Both the position numbers and the translations under genes were made by a program. A stretch of 51,936 nucleotides of DNA from Phormidesmis priestleyi ULC007 (lineage in GTDB: Bacteria > Cyanobacteriota > Cyanobacteriia > Leptolyngbyales > Leptolyngbyaceae). The stretch's first letter is position 1. The number at the start of each line of letters is the position of its first letter. Positions 7,828 to 16,607 of the stretch are shown one piece after another. The notes beneath the pieces were generated by a model. It was given only the letters and a program-made list of their open reading frames with translations. It did no database searches and was not told where the DNA came from. The stretch lies in contig NZ_MPPI01000035.1 of the NCBI RefSeq assembly GCF_001895925.1, forward strand, positions 1-51,936, written 5' to 3'.

Positions 7828-8388
7828 ATGACCTTAAAAGAGATACTTGATAGCCTAAAGAAATTCATTGGAGATGCCGTGAGAAGCCTTGACCCATCTC
7901 AATATAGTAAGGAAGACTGTGAGACTGAGCTAGAAGAAATACGCTCGGCGTTGTCTAATGGTATCGAAGATACACAGAAGGAATATCGTCGTCTAGTGCA
8001 TAAATTCTACACAGCTCATAAGCCTTTTCGCACTGGCGATACTCAGAAGGATTTGGCTGAGTATCGCAAACTGCTTGTCCATTCTTTAGCTGCTGGAGAT
8101 GTGATTCTATTTTCCCTTTCCCGATCTTCAGCAGCTTTAGACGACGGAGATAGATGTTTACTTGACACATGGGGAGTTGAATTTCCTCACAATACCCCTG
8201 ATGCTCTTGCTAAAGGTTCCTTAGAATATTATTTCAAAATGTTCAGTTTTTTGTGCCAAGATCAAGAGTGGCAGCACTTTAGGAATAAGTACAATTTGCC
8301 AGACGGGGCAAAAGTATATTATGAGTATCTAGCGAAGAAAATGGCTATCGCTCTTAAGGTTACTGTTTCCGCTCAAAGCGTTCCATGA
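7828..8388 (+). CDS. hypothetical protein, 186 aa
   Basis: I do not recognise this protein. It is soluble, mostly helical, acidic at the N-terminus and contains three scattered cysteines (near 32, 111 and 147). It lies in a stretch without any CGATCG from about 7520 to 9277, unlike the rest of the window, suggesting transfer from another source. Its 3' end overlaps the convergent gene at 8360-9061 by 29 bases. Closeness to hicBA hints at an accessory island, but no function can be assigned. Confidence 0.65.
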   Translation: MTLKEILDSLKKFIGDAVRSLDPSQYSKEDCETELEEIRSALSNGIEDTQKEYRRLVHKFYTAHKPFRTGDTQKDLAEYRKLLVHSLAAGDVILFSLSRSSAALDDGDRCLLDTWGVEFPHNTPDALAKGSLEYYFKMFSFLCQDQEWQHFRNKYNLPDGAKVYYEYLAKKMAIALKVTVSAQSVP

Positions 8389-9061
8389 GTTCACGCTCGA
8401 AAGATGGATCAATTGCATCTAAATCTTCTGCATCTGAAAGCGATCCTTGTACTCTTTGAAGAGTATCTAATGCATCTTGAATCTGTTGAGTTAGAGAGAT
8501 CATTTGCCGATTGGTCTCTCTAACTTCATTATTAGTGATTTTATCACTCTGAAGTAGTACCTCAACTTGTTCCGCGATTTGGTTCGCTTGACTTTTTAAC
8601 CTAAATAAGAAAGCTCTTTGCTCTTTGGTTGAATCACGCAATTCGTCCCTACGCATTCTTAACTGCTTCTCAAGCTCACTCTTAGAGCTTTGCAAGTCAG
8701 TATTTGTGTTACGCAGTTCCTCATTCTCCACAACATTCTGTCTACCTTGTCTTTGTCTATATTTAATTAAGAGAAAGATAAGTAACCCCATAACCAGAAC
8801 CGAGCCGAGTGTCAAACACGCTAAAGTGAATCTCTGCTTCTCTGGTATGAAGGGAATAAGGGCAGTGAGTACAACCGGGATAGAAATGAGAATTCCGCCA
8901 ATTAATCGCTCATCCTCATGAAGAATTGCTGCAAACCCTGTTGCTCCTTTTAGAACAGCTTCAGCATTATTTGATGCTGATTGGGATGGCGGATCAGTTA
9001 CCGGAGCAGGTGTTCGCTGAGGCTCTTCCGAACCTGTTGGATTTGGTAGTCCCTGAGACAT
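8360..9061 (-). CDS. hypothetical two-helix membrane protein with coiled coil
   Basis: The 233-residue protein has a polar Pro/Ser/Thr-rich N-terminus (1-35), two hydrophobic helices at about 53-71 and 79-99, and a long charged coiled coil from about 108 to 205 with many Glu, Gln, Arg and Leu in heptads. With two membrane passes, both termini should be on the same side, probably cytoplasmic. No enzyme motif is visible. It could be a scaffold or effector anchor. It is convergent with, and overlaps, the 7828-8388 gene and shares its HIP1-free composition. Confidence 0.65.
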   Translation of the reverse strand: MSQGLPNPTGSEEPQRTPAPVTDPPSQSASNNAEAVLKGATGFAAILHEDERLIGGILISIPVVLTALIPFIPEKQRFTLACLTLGSVLVMGLLIFLLIKYRQRQGRQNVVENEELRNTNTDLQSSKSELEKQLRMRRDELRDSTKEQRAFLFRLKSQANQIAEQVEVLLQSDKITNNEVRETNRQMISLTQQIQDALDTLQRVQGSLSDAEDLDAIDPSFERELMERFERKQ

Positions 9062-9234
9062 TAATTGGCTCCAAGCTTAAAGATTTCTCTGGGGATAATA
9101 CTAACATTTCTATATTTGCGTGACTATTAAACAGTAAAAGTACTCGGCTGAGACAATCTGAACTTATCGCAAACAGGAACAGATGATCTTGTGAACTACT
9201 GGCAAAACTCGAAGGGCAAGCGGCACAACTGCTT

Positions 9235-10500
9235 ATGAGTCTTTACTTAGGTTTAGATTTTGGGACATCAGGGGCACGATCGCTAGTTCTCGATCGCAGC
9301 GGAACTATCCACTTTCAAGCCAATTATCCGTTCACAAATTGTTCATCTGTGGCAGAGTGGCAAACCGCTTTGATGAGTCTAATCGAACAGATTCCTCAAC
9401 CTTTACGATCGCAGATTTGCGCGATCGCCATTGACGGCACCTCATCCACAGTGCTGCTTTGCAATTCAGATGGGCAACCCGTTGCAGAACCCATTCTCTA
9501 TAACGATGCTCGTGCGATCGTGGTGTTGGATCAAGTCAGGGCGATCGTTCCCCCAAACCACACTGTTTTAAGCGCGACTTCTAGCTTTGCCAAGCTGATT
9601 TGGTCGAGTCAACAGCCCGATTTTTCATCGGTTCGTTACTTTTTGCATCAAGCCGACTGGCTGGCATTTTTGCTACATGGGCAATTAGGCATCAGCGACT
9701 ATCACAACAGTTTGAAGTTAGGCTATGACGTTGAGCGGCTTTGCTATCCCGATTGGATTGAGGCGCTGCCATTTCGAGATCTGCTGCCTCGCGTTGTTGC
9801 GCCAGGAACACCGATCGCAGAGATTGATTCCACGATCGCCGATCAAGTGGGATTGCCGCGCAACTGTATCGTTTGTGCAGGCACTACAGACAGCATTGCC
9901 GCATTCCTTGCCAGTGGCGTTAAAACTCCCGGTGAAGCGGTGACTTCTTTAGGGTCTACGCTGGTGCTGAAGTTAGTCAGCCAAACTCGCGTCGAAGATA
10001 GTCGCTACGGCATTTATAGTCATCGATTAGGAGACTTGTGGCTCGTCGGTGGCGCTTCTAACACTGGCGGAGCTGTGCTGCGGCATTTTTTTAGCGACGC
10101 GGAATTAGCAGATCTCAGTCAACAGATCCCGGTGCATCAAGAGAGTCCGCTCAATTATTACCCACTGCTTAGACCGGGCGATCGCTTTCCCGTGAATGAT
10201 CCTCATTTGCTGCCTTGGTTAGAGCCACGCCCTGACGATCGAGGTGCGTTTTTACATGGGTTATTAGAGAGCATTGCACGGATTGAAGCGGAGGGCTATC
10301 GCTTGTTACAATCCTCTGGCGCAAACGAGTTAAAGCGAGTTTACACCGCAGGCGGAGGAGCCGTTAATCAACCTTGGAGCGTGATTAGAGAACGTCATCT
10401 TAAGGTTCCGGTTCGTCGATCGAGGCAAACCGAGGCAGCTTATGGAACCGCTCAGTTGGCAATGCCATCAAGCAATTTGATCCCAAAATTGACCGCTTGA
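9235..10500 (+). CDS. FGGY-family carbohydrate kinase
   Basis: The 421-residue protein has the FGGY nucleotide motif GLDFGTSGAR at 5-14, a central CAGTTDSIAAFLASG segment with the catalytic-base-like Asp, a C-terminal AGGGAVN motif that contacts ATP, and GTAQLA near the end. FGGY kinases phosphorylate sugars or polyols with ATP. The protein is shorter than E. coli xylulokinase (484 aa) and resembles the cyanobacterial/plant group with D-ribulose kinase activity, though sequence alone cannot decide between D-ribulose and D-xylulose. It is a single gene with ATG at 9235 in a region with normal HIP1 density. Confidence 0.82.
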   Translation: MSLYLGLDFGTSGARSLVLDRSGTIHFQANYPFTNCSSVAEWQTALMSLIEQIPQPLRSQICAIAIDGTSSTVLLCNSDGQPVAEPILYNDARAIVVLDQVRAIVPPNHTVLSATSSFAKLIWSSQQPDFSSVRYFLHQADWLAFLLHGQLGISDYHNSLKLGYDVERLCYPDWIEALPFRDLLPRVVAPGTPIAEIDSTIADQVGLPRNCIVCAGTTDSIAAFLASGVKTPGEAVTSLGSTLVLKLVSQTRVEDSRYGIYSHRLGDLWLVGGASNTGGAVLRHFFSDAELADLSQQIPVHQESPLNYYPLLRPGDRFPVNDPHLLPWLEPRPDDRGAFLHGLLESIARIEAEGYRLLQSSGANELKRVYTAGGGAVNQPWSVIRERHLKVPVRRSRQTEAAYGTAQLAMPSSNLIPKLTA

Positions 10501-10602
10501 TCGTTCGTTTCAAGAGTTTTTCTGCTCATAGAGAGTTCAAGTTCACAGTGGGAATACTGAAAGCGGGCGAGGAGACCCCTTATTTTTAATCGTGTTTTTA
10601 GC

Positions 10603-11028
10603 ATGTGGCAAAGGCTAACTAATTCTATTCAAAGTTTGAAAACTTATGGGGATCTAAGTCCTGATCTGCGACTTAGATGTCGGGTCAATCTGGCTCTGCG
10701 CGATCGCCCCTATCACCGCTTAGAACGGTGGCATCAAACCTTTTGGCAACCTTTAGAGGTGTCTAGCGAGATTGCAGAATTTGTCTATCAGCAAATGGAA
10801 TCTTATTCTGGCTTAAAGTTTGCTTATGTGTTGCCGAGCGATCGCCTGACTGAAGATCTCAGTTTGCCGCTCGTGTGCTGGTTTGACTGGGAGTCAACGC
10901 TCTGCGATGATTTTTACGATCGCTTTGGGGTCGATATCAGCAGCCGCTTTAACGTGTCTCACCTGGCAACGATTCAAGAATTCGTCGTTTTTCTCAATCA
11001 ACAATCGCGCCTAGTAAACTACTCTTGA
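10603..11028 (+). CDS. hypothetical protein, 141 aa
   Basis: No known family is recognised. The protein is soluble, rich in Trp, Tyr and Arg, with a GDLSPDLRLRCRVNL segment near residues 20-35 and an acidic CWFDWESTLCDDFYD segment near 92-106. It has no signal peptide. It lies 102 bases after the sugar kinase and 24 bases before the next frame on the same strand, so it may be in an operon with the 11053 gene. CGATCG sites and codon use match the host. Confidence 0.65.
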   Translation: MWQRLTNSIQSLKTYGDLSPDLRLRCRVNLALRDRPYHRLERWHQTFWQPLEVSSEIAEFVYQQMESYSGLKFAYVLPSDRLTEDLSLPLVCWFDWESTLCDDFYDRFGVDISSRFNVSHLATIQEFVVFLNQQSRLVNYS

Positions 11029-11052
11029 AAGAGTGGTTAGTGGTTGTGGTGG

Positions 11053-11532
11053 ATGGATAAGCCATTGGATGTTGAGCAATCTCAAGCGGTTGCCAAACAG
11101 ATTAAAAGCAAAGGAAAAGCCAGTTTTGACAATGCTCACAGAGCAGCACTCGTCACCGAAGACGCGATTTATGTGCAGGGGTTTTTGGTTTATGAGGGGT
11201 CTCCGTTTAAGCCGATCGAGCATGGTTGGTTAGAGGTGAGCGATCACCTGATCGATCCAAACTTTCCCCATCTGAATCGCCGCGCCGATCAGCTTTTTTA
11301 TTTTCCGGCTCAACGACTCACCCTAAAGCAGCTTAAAAGGGCGATCGAAGACGCTCAAGAAGACTATCCCGAAGACGACTCGCTGCCGATCTATGGCAAG
11401 GCTCCTTACGAATATTATGGTGACGTGATGTTGGGCGGAAAGGACTATATAGAAGCGCATCAAGCTGCCGAAGCCAAGTGCAAAGAACTCAACAAACCAA
11501 AGTCGAGAAATAGCACGGGTGATGAAATCTAA
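11053..11532 (+). CDS. hypothetical protein, about 159 aa
   Basis: No named family is recognised. The middle has a HGWLEVSDHLIDPNFPH segment (around residues 56-75), as in small proteins in which a conserved His-Gly-Trp precedes an Asp; a catalytic role is speculative. The C-terminal quarter is charged and helical. I prefer ATG 11053 to ATG 11044 because the conserved-looking part begins with MDKPL, but the ribosome-binding evidence is weak for both. The gene follows 10603-11028 closely. Confidence 0.65.
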   Translation: MDKPLDVEQSQAVAKQIKSKGKASFDNAHRAALVTEDAIYVQGFLVYEGSPFKPIEHGWLEVSDHLIDPNFPHLNRRADQLFYFPAQRLTLKQLKRAIEDAQEDYPEDDSLPIYGKAPYEYYGDVMLGGKDYIEAHQAAEAKCKELNKPKSRNSTGDEI

Positions 11533-11599
11533 CCTTAGCGTGAAGCGCCGATCGCAATGCTCCGATGAAATGAACGTCAGGCGTTAGAGAGGCAACTTC

Positions 11600-12499
11600 A
11601 TGGAAACTCAAGATAGAGTCAGTCAACAACCCGCGATGAGACCTCTGGGGCAGACCTCAATTAGGCTCTCTCCGATCGCTCTCGGCGGGATGCCTTTGTC
11701 ACTGAGCGGCAGACCCGCAGAATCGCAAGCGATCGCCACCATTCACAAAGCGCTTGATCTAGGCGTTAACTTGATCGACACCTCAGATGCTTATTGCCAA
11801 GACGAGTCAGACAAACATCACAACGAGCGGTTGATTCACAAAGCTATTCAGCAATATTCAGGCGACACCAGTCGAGTTTTGGTCGCAACCAAAGGCGGAT
11901 TGATGCGCCCCAACGGTGCCTGGACTCAGAACGGCAACCCTCAGCATTTGCGAAAAACTATTCGTGAGAGCCATGCAGCGCTGGGTGGACAGGAACCGAT
12001 CGCGCTTTGGCAATATCACTCTCCTGATCCCAACTATTCGATCGAAGATTCGTTGACTCCGGCGAAAGAAGCGGTTGCCGAAGGGCTGATTCGATTAGTG
12101 GGTGTGTCTAACTTTTCGGTTGAGCAAATTAAACGCGCCCGCGAAGTTGTCGAAATCGTTTCGGTGCAAAATCAATACAACCCCTGGCATCGGCAACCAG
12201 AATCAGACGGGGTGCTGGAATATTGCCAATCCGAAGGCTTAACGTTTTTGCCGTGGAGTCCATTAGGGGGCAGTCGGCGGGTCAAAGAATTGAGTAAAGT
12301 GGGAGCGATCGCCAATCTCGCTGACGAAAAGCAAATCTCAGTCTATGCCCTAGTGTTAGCATGGCTATTAGCAAAGTCTCCCTGCGTTGTGCCGATTCCG
12401 GGGGCAACCAAACCTGAGAGCATTGCAGACTCAGTGACGGCGGCTCAGGTAACTTTGACGGATCAAGACGTAGAAGCGATCGATCGGGCAACTCAGTGA
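11600..12499 (+). CDS. aldo/keto reductase
   Basis: The 299-residue TIM-barrel protein has the catalytic tetrad of aldo/keto reductases: Asp60 and Tyr65 in LIDTSDAY, Lys98 in ATKGG and His140 in WQYH. The NADPH-contacting C-terminal segment (PIPGATKPESI) is also present. The family reduces aldehydes and ketones to alcohols with NAD(P)H. The specific substrate is not evident. It has no close co-directional partner in function. The ATG at 11600 follows a GAGAGGCAA stretch that could serve as ribosome-binding site. Confidence 0.9.
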   Translation: METQDRVSQQPAMRPLGQTSIRLSPIALGGMPLSLSGRPAESQAIATIHKALDLGVNLIDTSDAYCQDESDKHHNERLIHKAIQQYSGDTSRVLVATKGGLMRPNGAWTQNGNPQHLRKTIRESHAALGGQEPIALWQYHSPDPNYSIEDSLTPAKEAVAEGLIRLVGVSNFSVEQIKRAREVVEIVSVQNQYNPWHRQPESDGVLEYCQSEGLTFLPWSPLGGSRRVKELSKVGAIANLADEKQISVYALVLAWLLAKSPCVVPIPGATKPESIADSVTAAQVTLTDQDVEAIDRATQ

Positions 12500-12581
12500 C
12501 GCAGCCCACCCTAAACAATTCGTGGACGTGCTAACCTCTCTTCAATCCCTAATCTGCTGAGAAGCACCGCTCCCTACTGAA

Positions 12582-13406
12582 ATGTTCAACGCCACCGAAA
12601 TTTTTATCGATGCTTTTGTCGGGCAGCTTCAAGAAGGCTATCACCGCACTTATGGCAACCTAAAAACTAGCTATGCTGACATTTTGGGCTGGGCCGGCAG
12701 CATGGCATTAGAGAATATCGCCAATAGCGATGCCCTCTATCACGATGTCGAACACACGATTTTGGTGACGTTAGTCGGGCAAGAGATTTTGCGCGGCAGA
12801 CACATTCGCGATGGCGGGGTTTCGTGCGAAGACTGGCTGCACTGCATCATTTCGCTCAACTGTCATGATATTGGCTATGTCAAAGGGGTGTGTCGCGACG
12901 ATCGCGGCGGACTCTATGCGACAGGCGTTAACGACACGATGACCGACCTGCCGCCTGGTGCTAGTGATGCGGGTTTGACTCCTTATCACGTCGATCGGGG
13001 CAAACTGTTTATTGAGGAGCGATTTGGGGGACACAAGCTGATCGATGCCGACATTATCAAGCGCAACATCGAACTGACGCGCTTTCCGGTTCCCAATGCT
13101 GAAGATCACCGAGACACCATTCACTATCCAGGATTAGTGCGAGCAGCAGATCTGATTGGTCAACTGAGTGACCCGCGCTATTTGAAGAAAATCAACGCCT
13201 TGTTTTATGAGTTTGAAGAGACTGGAGTCAACAGAGCACTGGGCTATAACCATCCGGGCGACTTGCGAAAAAACTACCCAAAGTTTTTCTGGGATGGAGT
13301 TCACCCTTATATCCAAGACGCTTTGCGCTATTTGAATCTAACCCAACAAGGGCAGCAAATCGTCGCAAACCTTTACGCTAATGTGTTTGTCGTAGAACAC
13401 GAATAA
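12582..13406 (+). CDS. HD-domain metalloprotein (Npun_R2479-type)
   Basis: The 274-residue protein contains His-Asp metal motifs: YHDVEHT at 53-59 and NCHDIGY at 93-99, with further His residues near 125-180. This is the pattern of the cyanobacterial HD-domain family named after Npun_R2479. HD proteins are usually metal-dependent phosphohydrolases acting on nucleotides or cyclic dinucleotides. The substrate of this subgroup is unknown. No membrane segment or sensor domain is attached. It stands alone between an aldo/keto reductase and a repeat-containing gap. Confidence 0.8.
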   Translation: MFNATEIFIDAFVGQLQEGYHRTYGNLKTSYADILGWAGSMALENIANSDALYHDVEHTILVTLVGQEILRGRHIRDGGVSCEDWLHCIISLNCHDIGYVKGVCRDDRGGLYATGVNDTMTDLPPGASDAGLTPYHVDRGKLFIEERFGGHKLIDADIIKRNIELTRFPVPNAEDHRDTIHYPGLVRAADLIGQLSDPRYLKKINALFYEFEETGVNRALGYNHPGDLRKNYPKFFWDGVHPYIQDALRYLNLTQQGQQIVANLYANVFVVEHE

Positions 13407-13449
13407 AATCGCAAATCAGCCCCCGGATTCCCGCCCTACTGTGTACACA

Positions 13450-13611
13450 CAGATTGCTTCAAGTTCGGATTCCTTGGGGATCGCCCCCTAAATCCCCCAT
13501 TTTGGGGGACTTTGAAACTGGAATCTTAGCTCAAAGTCCCCCACCCGTGGGGGATTTAGGGGGCTTCCCGAATTCACAACCGAAGCAAACCACTTATGTC
13601 GAACTGACGTT
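13450..13611. repeat. dispersed palindromic repeat, family 1, copy A
   Basis: A GCCCCCTAAATCCCCC / GGGGGATTTAGGGGGC inverted core lies at 13483-13564, containing a second pair CCCCCA/TGGGGG. A right flank ends in TCGAACTGACGTT. The same core and right flank recur at 29129-29291, 37946-38073 and 46949-47092. It fills most of the gap between the HD gene and pcrA. Confidence 0.85.
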
Positions 13612-13646
13612 AAATTATTCCGCTATCCAACAATGCCTTAATTCTA

Positions 13647-15986
13647 TCAATCCACCCGCTGCAAAGGAGTCAATCTAGGGTCAATAATTCGTCGCCCGAT
13701 ATCAGGAAATTTGACCGCTAAACAGGTTTTATTTCCCGAATCGAAGACGTGAGTCACTTCGCCCACCCCAAATCGTTTATCCACAACCAGTTCGCCCACA
13801 CTCCAATCGGCTTCAACGCTGCTAGTTTGAGGCTGCGATCGTTCTGGTTTAGCAACCGCCGATTTAGTTCTTTGAACAGTCGCCGTAATGTTTGACTCCA
13901 TCAAATCTTTTGGCATCTCTTTTAGGAATGCCGACGGTTGAGCCATCTCACGGTTGCCATACAAGCGACGTTCGCGAGCATAGGAGATAAACAATCGCTC
14001 TTGAGCGCGGGTGATGCCGACATAGCAAAGCCGACGTTCTTCTTCGATCGCCGCCGGGTCATCCAGCGATCGAAAGCTCGGAAACAATCCTTGCTCCAAC
14101 CCCACCAAAAACACAACCGGAAATTCCAGCCCTTTAGAAGCGTGTAGCGTCATTAAAGAAACTTTGGTGGCTTCTTCGTCTTTGTCATCGAGATCTGAGG
14201 CGAGAGATGCCCCCGCAAGAAACGCAATCAGGCTCGTGTCTTCGTTTTCTTCTTCAAATTGCAGAACGGCGTTGTAGAGTTCCTGCACGTTTTGAAACCG
14301 TTCTTCGGCTTCGTCAGTGCCTTGAGCTTTCAGGTCTGTTAAATAGCCCGACTCTTCTAAAATGCCTTGCACTAGCTCAGAGGCAGAAACCGCATCCATC
14401 TGCGATCGCCACTTCTGAATCATTTGGGCGAAGCTAATCACCCCTTTTGAACTGCGCCCCGCCAAACTTTTAACCGAAGTTTCATCAATTAGAATCTCCC
14501 AAAGCGGAATATCTAACTCAACCGAGGCTTTTTGCAGCGCATCGATCGTTGTCTTGCCGACTCCGCGACGGGGAGCGTTAATCACCCGCAGCAAGCTTAA
14601 AGTATCGGATGGGTTGGCGATCGCTCTCAGATAACCCAAGACATCTTTGATTTCTTTACGATCGTAGAATCGCAATCCGCCCACGACTTTATAAGGCACA
14701 CCCCAACGCACGAGCGATTCTTCAAAGGCACGAGACTGAGCATTTGTGCGATAGAGAATCGCAAATTTGCCCCAGTTAAGTTCAGCATTCAGATGCTCTA
14801 ACGTGCGAATCTGTTGCACCACAAATTCGGCTTCGGCAACCTCGTCGTCAGCACGGTGACAATAAACAGGAGCGCCTTCTCCACGAGTCGGCTTGAGAAT
14901 TTTATCAATCCGTTCGGTGTTGTTGTCGATCAAATGATTGGCAAGTTGCAGAATGTTTTCGGTCGATCGATAGTTCTCTTCGAGCTTCACCATTGTGCGG
15001 GTGTCGTCATCGGGCAGACTATCGCCAAAGTCTTGCTGGAAGCCCATCAAAATCTTGAAATCTGCCATCCGAAACGAGTAGATCGACTGATCGGCATCCC
15101 CGACGACGAAGACCGATCGATAGTCCCATTCGTTAAACAACTCGGCTGATTCACCGTTGGTTACGAGCAGTCGCAGCAGATCATATTGAGTGCGATTGGT
15201 GTCTTGATATTCGTCTACTAAGATGTGGCGAAAGCGTTTGTGCCAATAGGCTCGAATCTGTTCATTTTGACGAAATAGCTGCACAGGTAGCCAGATTAAA
15301 TCATCGAAGTCTACTGCATTATTTTCAGCTAATTTATCTTGATACATACTATAGACATTTGCAATCACTCTGCCTCTAAAGTTAGGTTGCTCTTGTTCTA
15401 AATCTCGTGGCGACCAACCTTTGTTTTTAGCGTTACTGATGGCATAACGAACCGATCGCGGCTCAAATTTTTTGTCGTCTAAATTCAGTTTATTAATGAT
15501 GATGTCTTTGACTAAACTCTGAGCATCTGACTCATCAAAAATCGAGAAGTTCTTCGTCCATTTGCGTCCCTTTTCGTCCTGAAACTTCTCGATATCAAAG
15601 CGCAAAATACGACAGCAAAGGGCATGAAACGTGCCAATCCACAGATCTTTGATGATGGTTTTGTAGACCTTCGATCGGATGCTCGTTTGCTGCTGATTTG
15701 TCAACTCTAATAAAGGTTTGCCAAATTCGCTGTGGGCTTGACGATCGGCAAATAGCTTCTCGATCCGCTCTTTCATTTCTTTGGCGGCTTTATTGGTAAA
15801 CGTCACCGCTAAAATGCTTTCTGGATCGACGCGATGAGTCAGCACCAGGTTAGCAATCCGATAAGTGAGGGCGCGGGTTTTGCCAGAGCCTGCCCCCGCA
15901 ATCACTAAAAGCGGCCCACAAAAATGCTCGACGGCTTGCCGTTGCGAAGAGTTGAGGTGGCTGAGAAATTCGGTGCTTTGCGTCAT
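13647..15986 (-). CDS. pcrA: UvrD/PcrA-type ATP-dependent DNA helicase
   Basis: The 779-residue superfamily 1A helicase has Walker A AGAGSGKT at 30-37, Walker B / motif II LVDEYQDTN at 256-264, motif III GDADQSIYSFR and motif VI VGITRAQERL. These are all intact, so it should be an active 3'-5' helicase. PcrA/UvrD proteins act in nucleotide-excision and mismatch repair, in replication-transcription conflict and in RecA removal. The C-terminal VGELVVDKRFGVGEVTHVF segment is a Tudor-like RNA-polymerase-binding domain found in PcrA. The gene is convergent with the HD gene across repeat copy A. Confidence 0.93.
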   Translation of the reverse strand: MTQSTEFLSHLNSSQRQAVEHFCGPLLVIAGAGSGKTRALTYRIANLVLTHRVDPESILAVTFTNKAAKEMKERIEKLFADRQAHSEFGKPLLELTNQQQTSIRSKVYKTIIKDLWIGTFHALCCRILRFDIEKFQDEKGRKWTKNFSIFDESDAQSLVKDIIINKLNLDDKKFEPRSVRYAISNAKNKGWSPRDLEQEQPNFRGRVIANVYSMYQDKLAENNAVDFDDLIWLPVQLFRQNEQIRAYWHKRFRHILVDEYQDTNRTQYDLLRLLVTNGESAELFNEWDYRSVFVVGDADQSIYSFRMADFKILMGFQQDFGDSLPDDDTRTMVKLEENYRSTENILQLANHLIDNNTERIDKILKPTRGEGAPVYCHRADDEVAEAEFVVQQIRTLEHLNAELNWGKFAILYRTNAQSRAFEESLVRWGVPYKVVGGLRFYDRKEIKDVLGYLRAIANPSDTLSLLRVINAPRRGVGKTTIDALQKASVELDIPLWEILIDETSVKSLAGRSSKGVISFAQMIQKWRSQMDAVSASELVQGILEESGYLTDLKAQGTDEAEERFQNVQELYNAVLQFEEENEDTSLIAFLAGASLASDLDDKDEEATKVSLMTLHASKGLEFPVVFLVGLEQGLFPSFRSLDDPAAIEEERRLCYVGITRAQERLFISYARERRLYGNREMAQPSAFLKEMPKDLMESNITATVQRTKSAVAKPERSQPQTSSVEADWSVGELVVDKRFGVGEVTHVFDSGNKTCLAVKFPDIGRRIIDPRLTPLQRVD

Positions 15987-16607
15987 GGCGGGTGGAGGGT
16001 GGAACAGAAAAGCGCCTCCATGACCAGGTTATCGTATCTGGAGGGGAAGATTGAAGACTGAATGAGATCTCGCCTCATCAAGTAGCTGTCTCAAAATCCA
16101 CTCCAGCTTTAAGTAGCTACTTAAAAATCGTAACCAGCACAGGTCTAACGTTGAGGATGAAGCAGGCTGAATATGAGCAGAGAAACTAGCCAATTTTATG
16201 GTAGATTCGCAAATTTGGGTGACAAATCTTGCTTCTCCACGACGATTTGCACAAACCGAAATTGGCTCACCAGAGTCAGTCAAATCTTTAGTAGTATTTC
16301 TTACATCGGCTTCTAGTAGCGCTTAGAACCCTAATTTTTATTACACGAACCTCTAGGGATAGGAGGAATTCTCTTTAGTTAATAGGAAATTTGTTCGTTT
16401 TTACGAAAACAAATATAAATTTATTATAAACAGTTAAAAAATTCCTTGAAGTTACCGTATCATCTGTTCAACCTATTAATTGAGGCGAGAAAGAATATTG
16501 ACTTGTAAATAATTTTATGCATCAGAAATTCAGTTTCACTTGTGAACTGATGAACTGATCAGCGTACATCTACTGAGACGGTAAAAATTAGTGTGGTGGT
16601 GTTTTTG
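15987..16607. other. 620-base gap upstream of the surface-protein operon
   Basis: No convincing gene is seen. The left half has normal composition and an 18-bp perfect palindrome at 16108-16125. The right half, about 16330-16520, is strongly AT-rich with several TATAAA/TTGACT-like hexamers (TTGACT near 16499), so a promoter for the operon probably lies here, though no single pair has ideal spacing. A TTCG/CGAA hairpin lies near 16392-16405. Confidence 0.5.
16108..16125. repeat. 18-bp perfect palindrome
   Basis: TTTAAGTAGCTACTTAAA is identical to its reverse complement. It lies in the gap between pcrA and the surface-protein operon, about 480 bases before the first operon gene and 120 before the pcrA start. 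It could be a dimeric-regulator site for either gene. Confidence 0.5.

Noticed and set aside
13454-13678. Small plus-strand ORF in the gap before pcrA
   Set aside because: It consists almost entirely of repeat family 1 copy A.
16029-16283. Minus-strand ORF of 84 aa in the gap before the surface operon
   Set aside because: No recognisable family, low-complexity Ser/Leu content, weak start context, and it spans an 18-bp palindrome; more likely non-coding.
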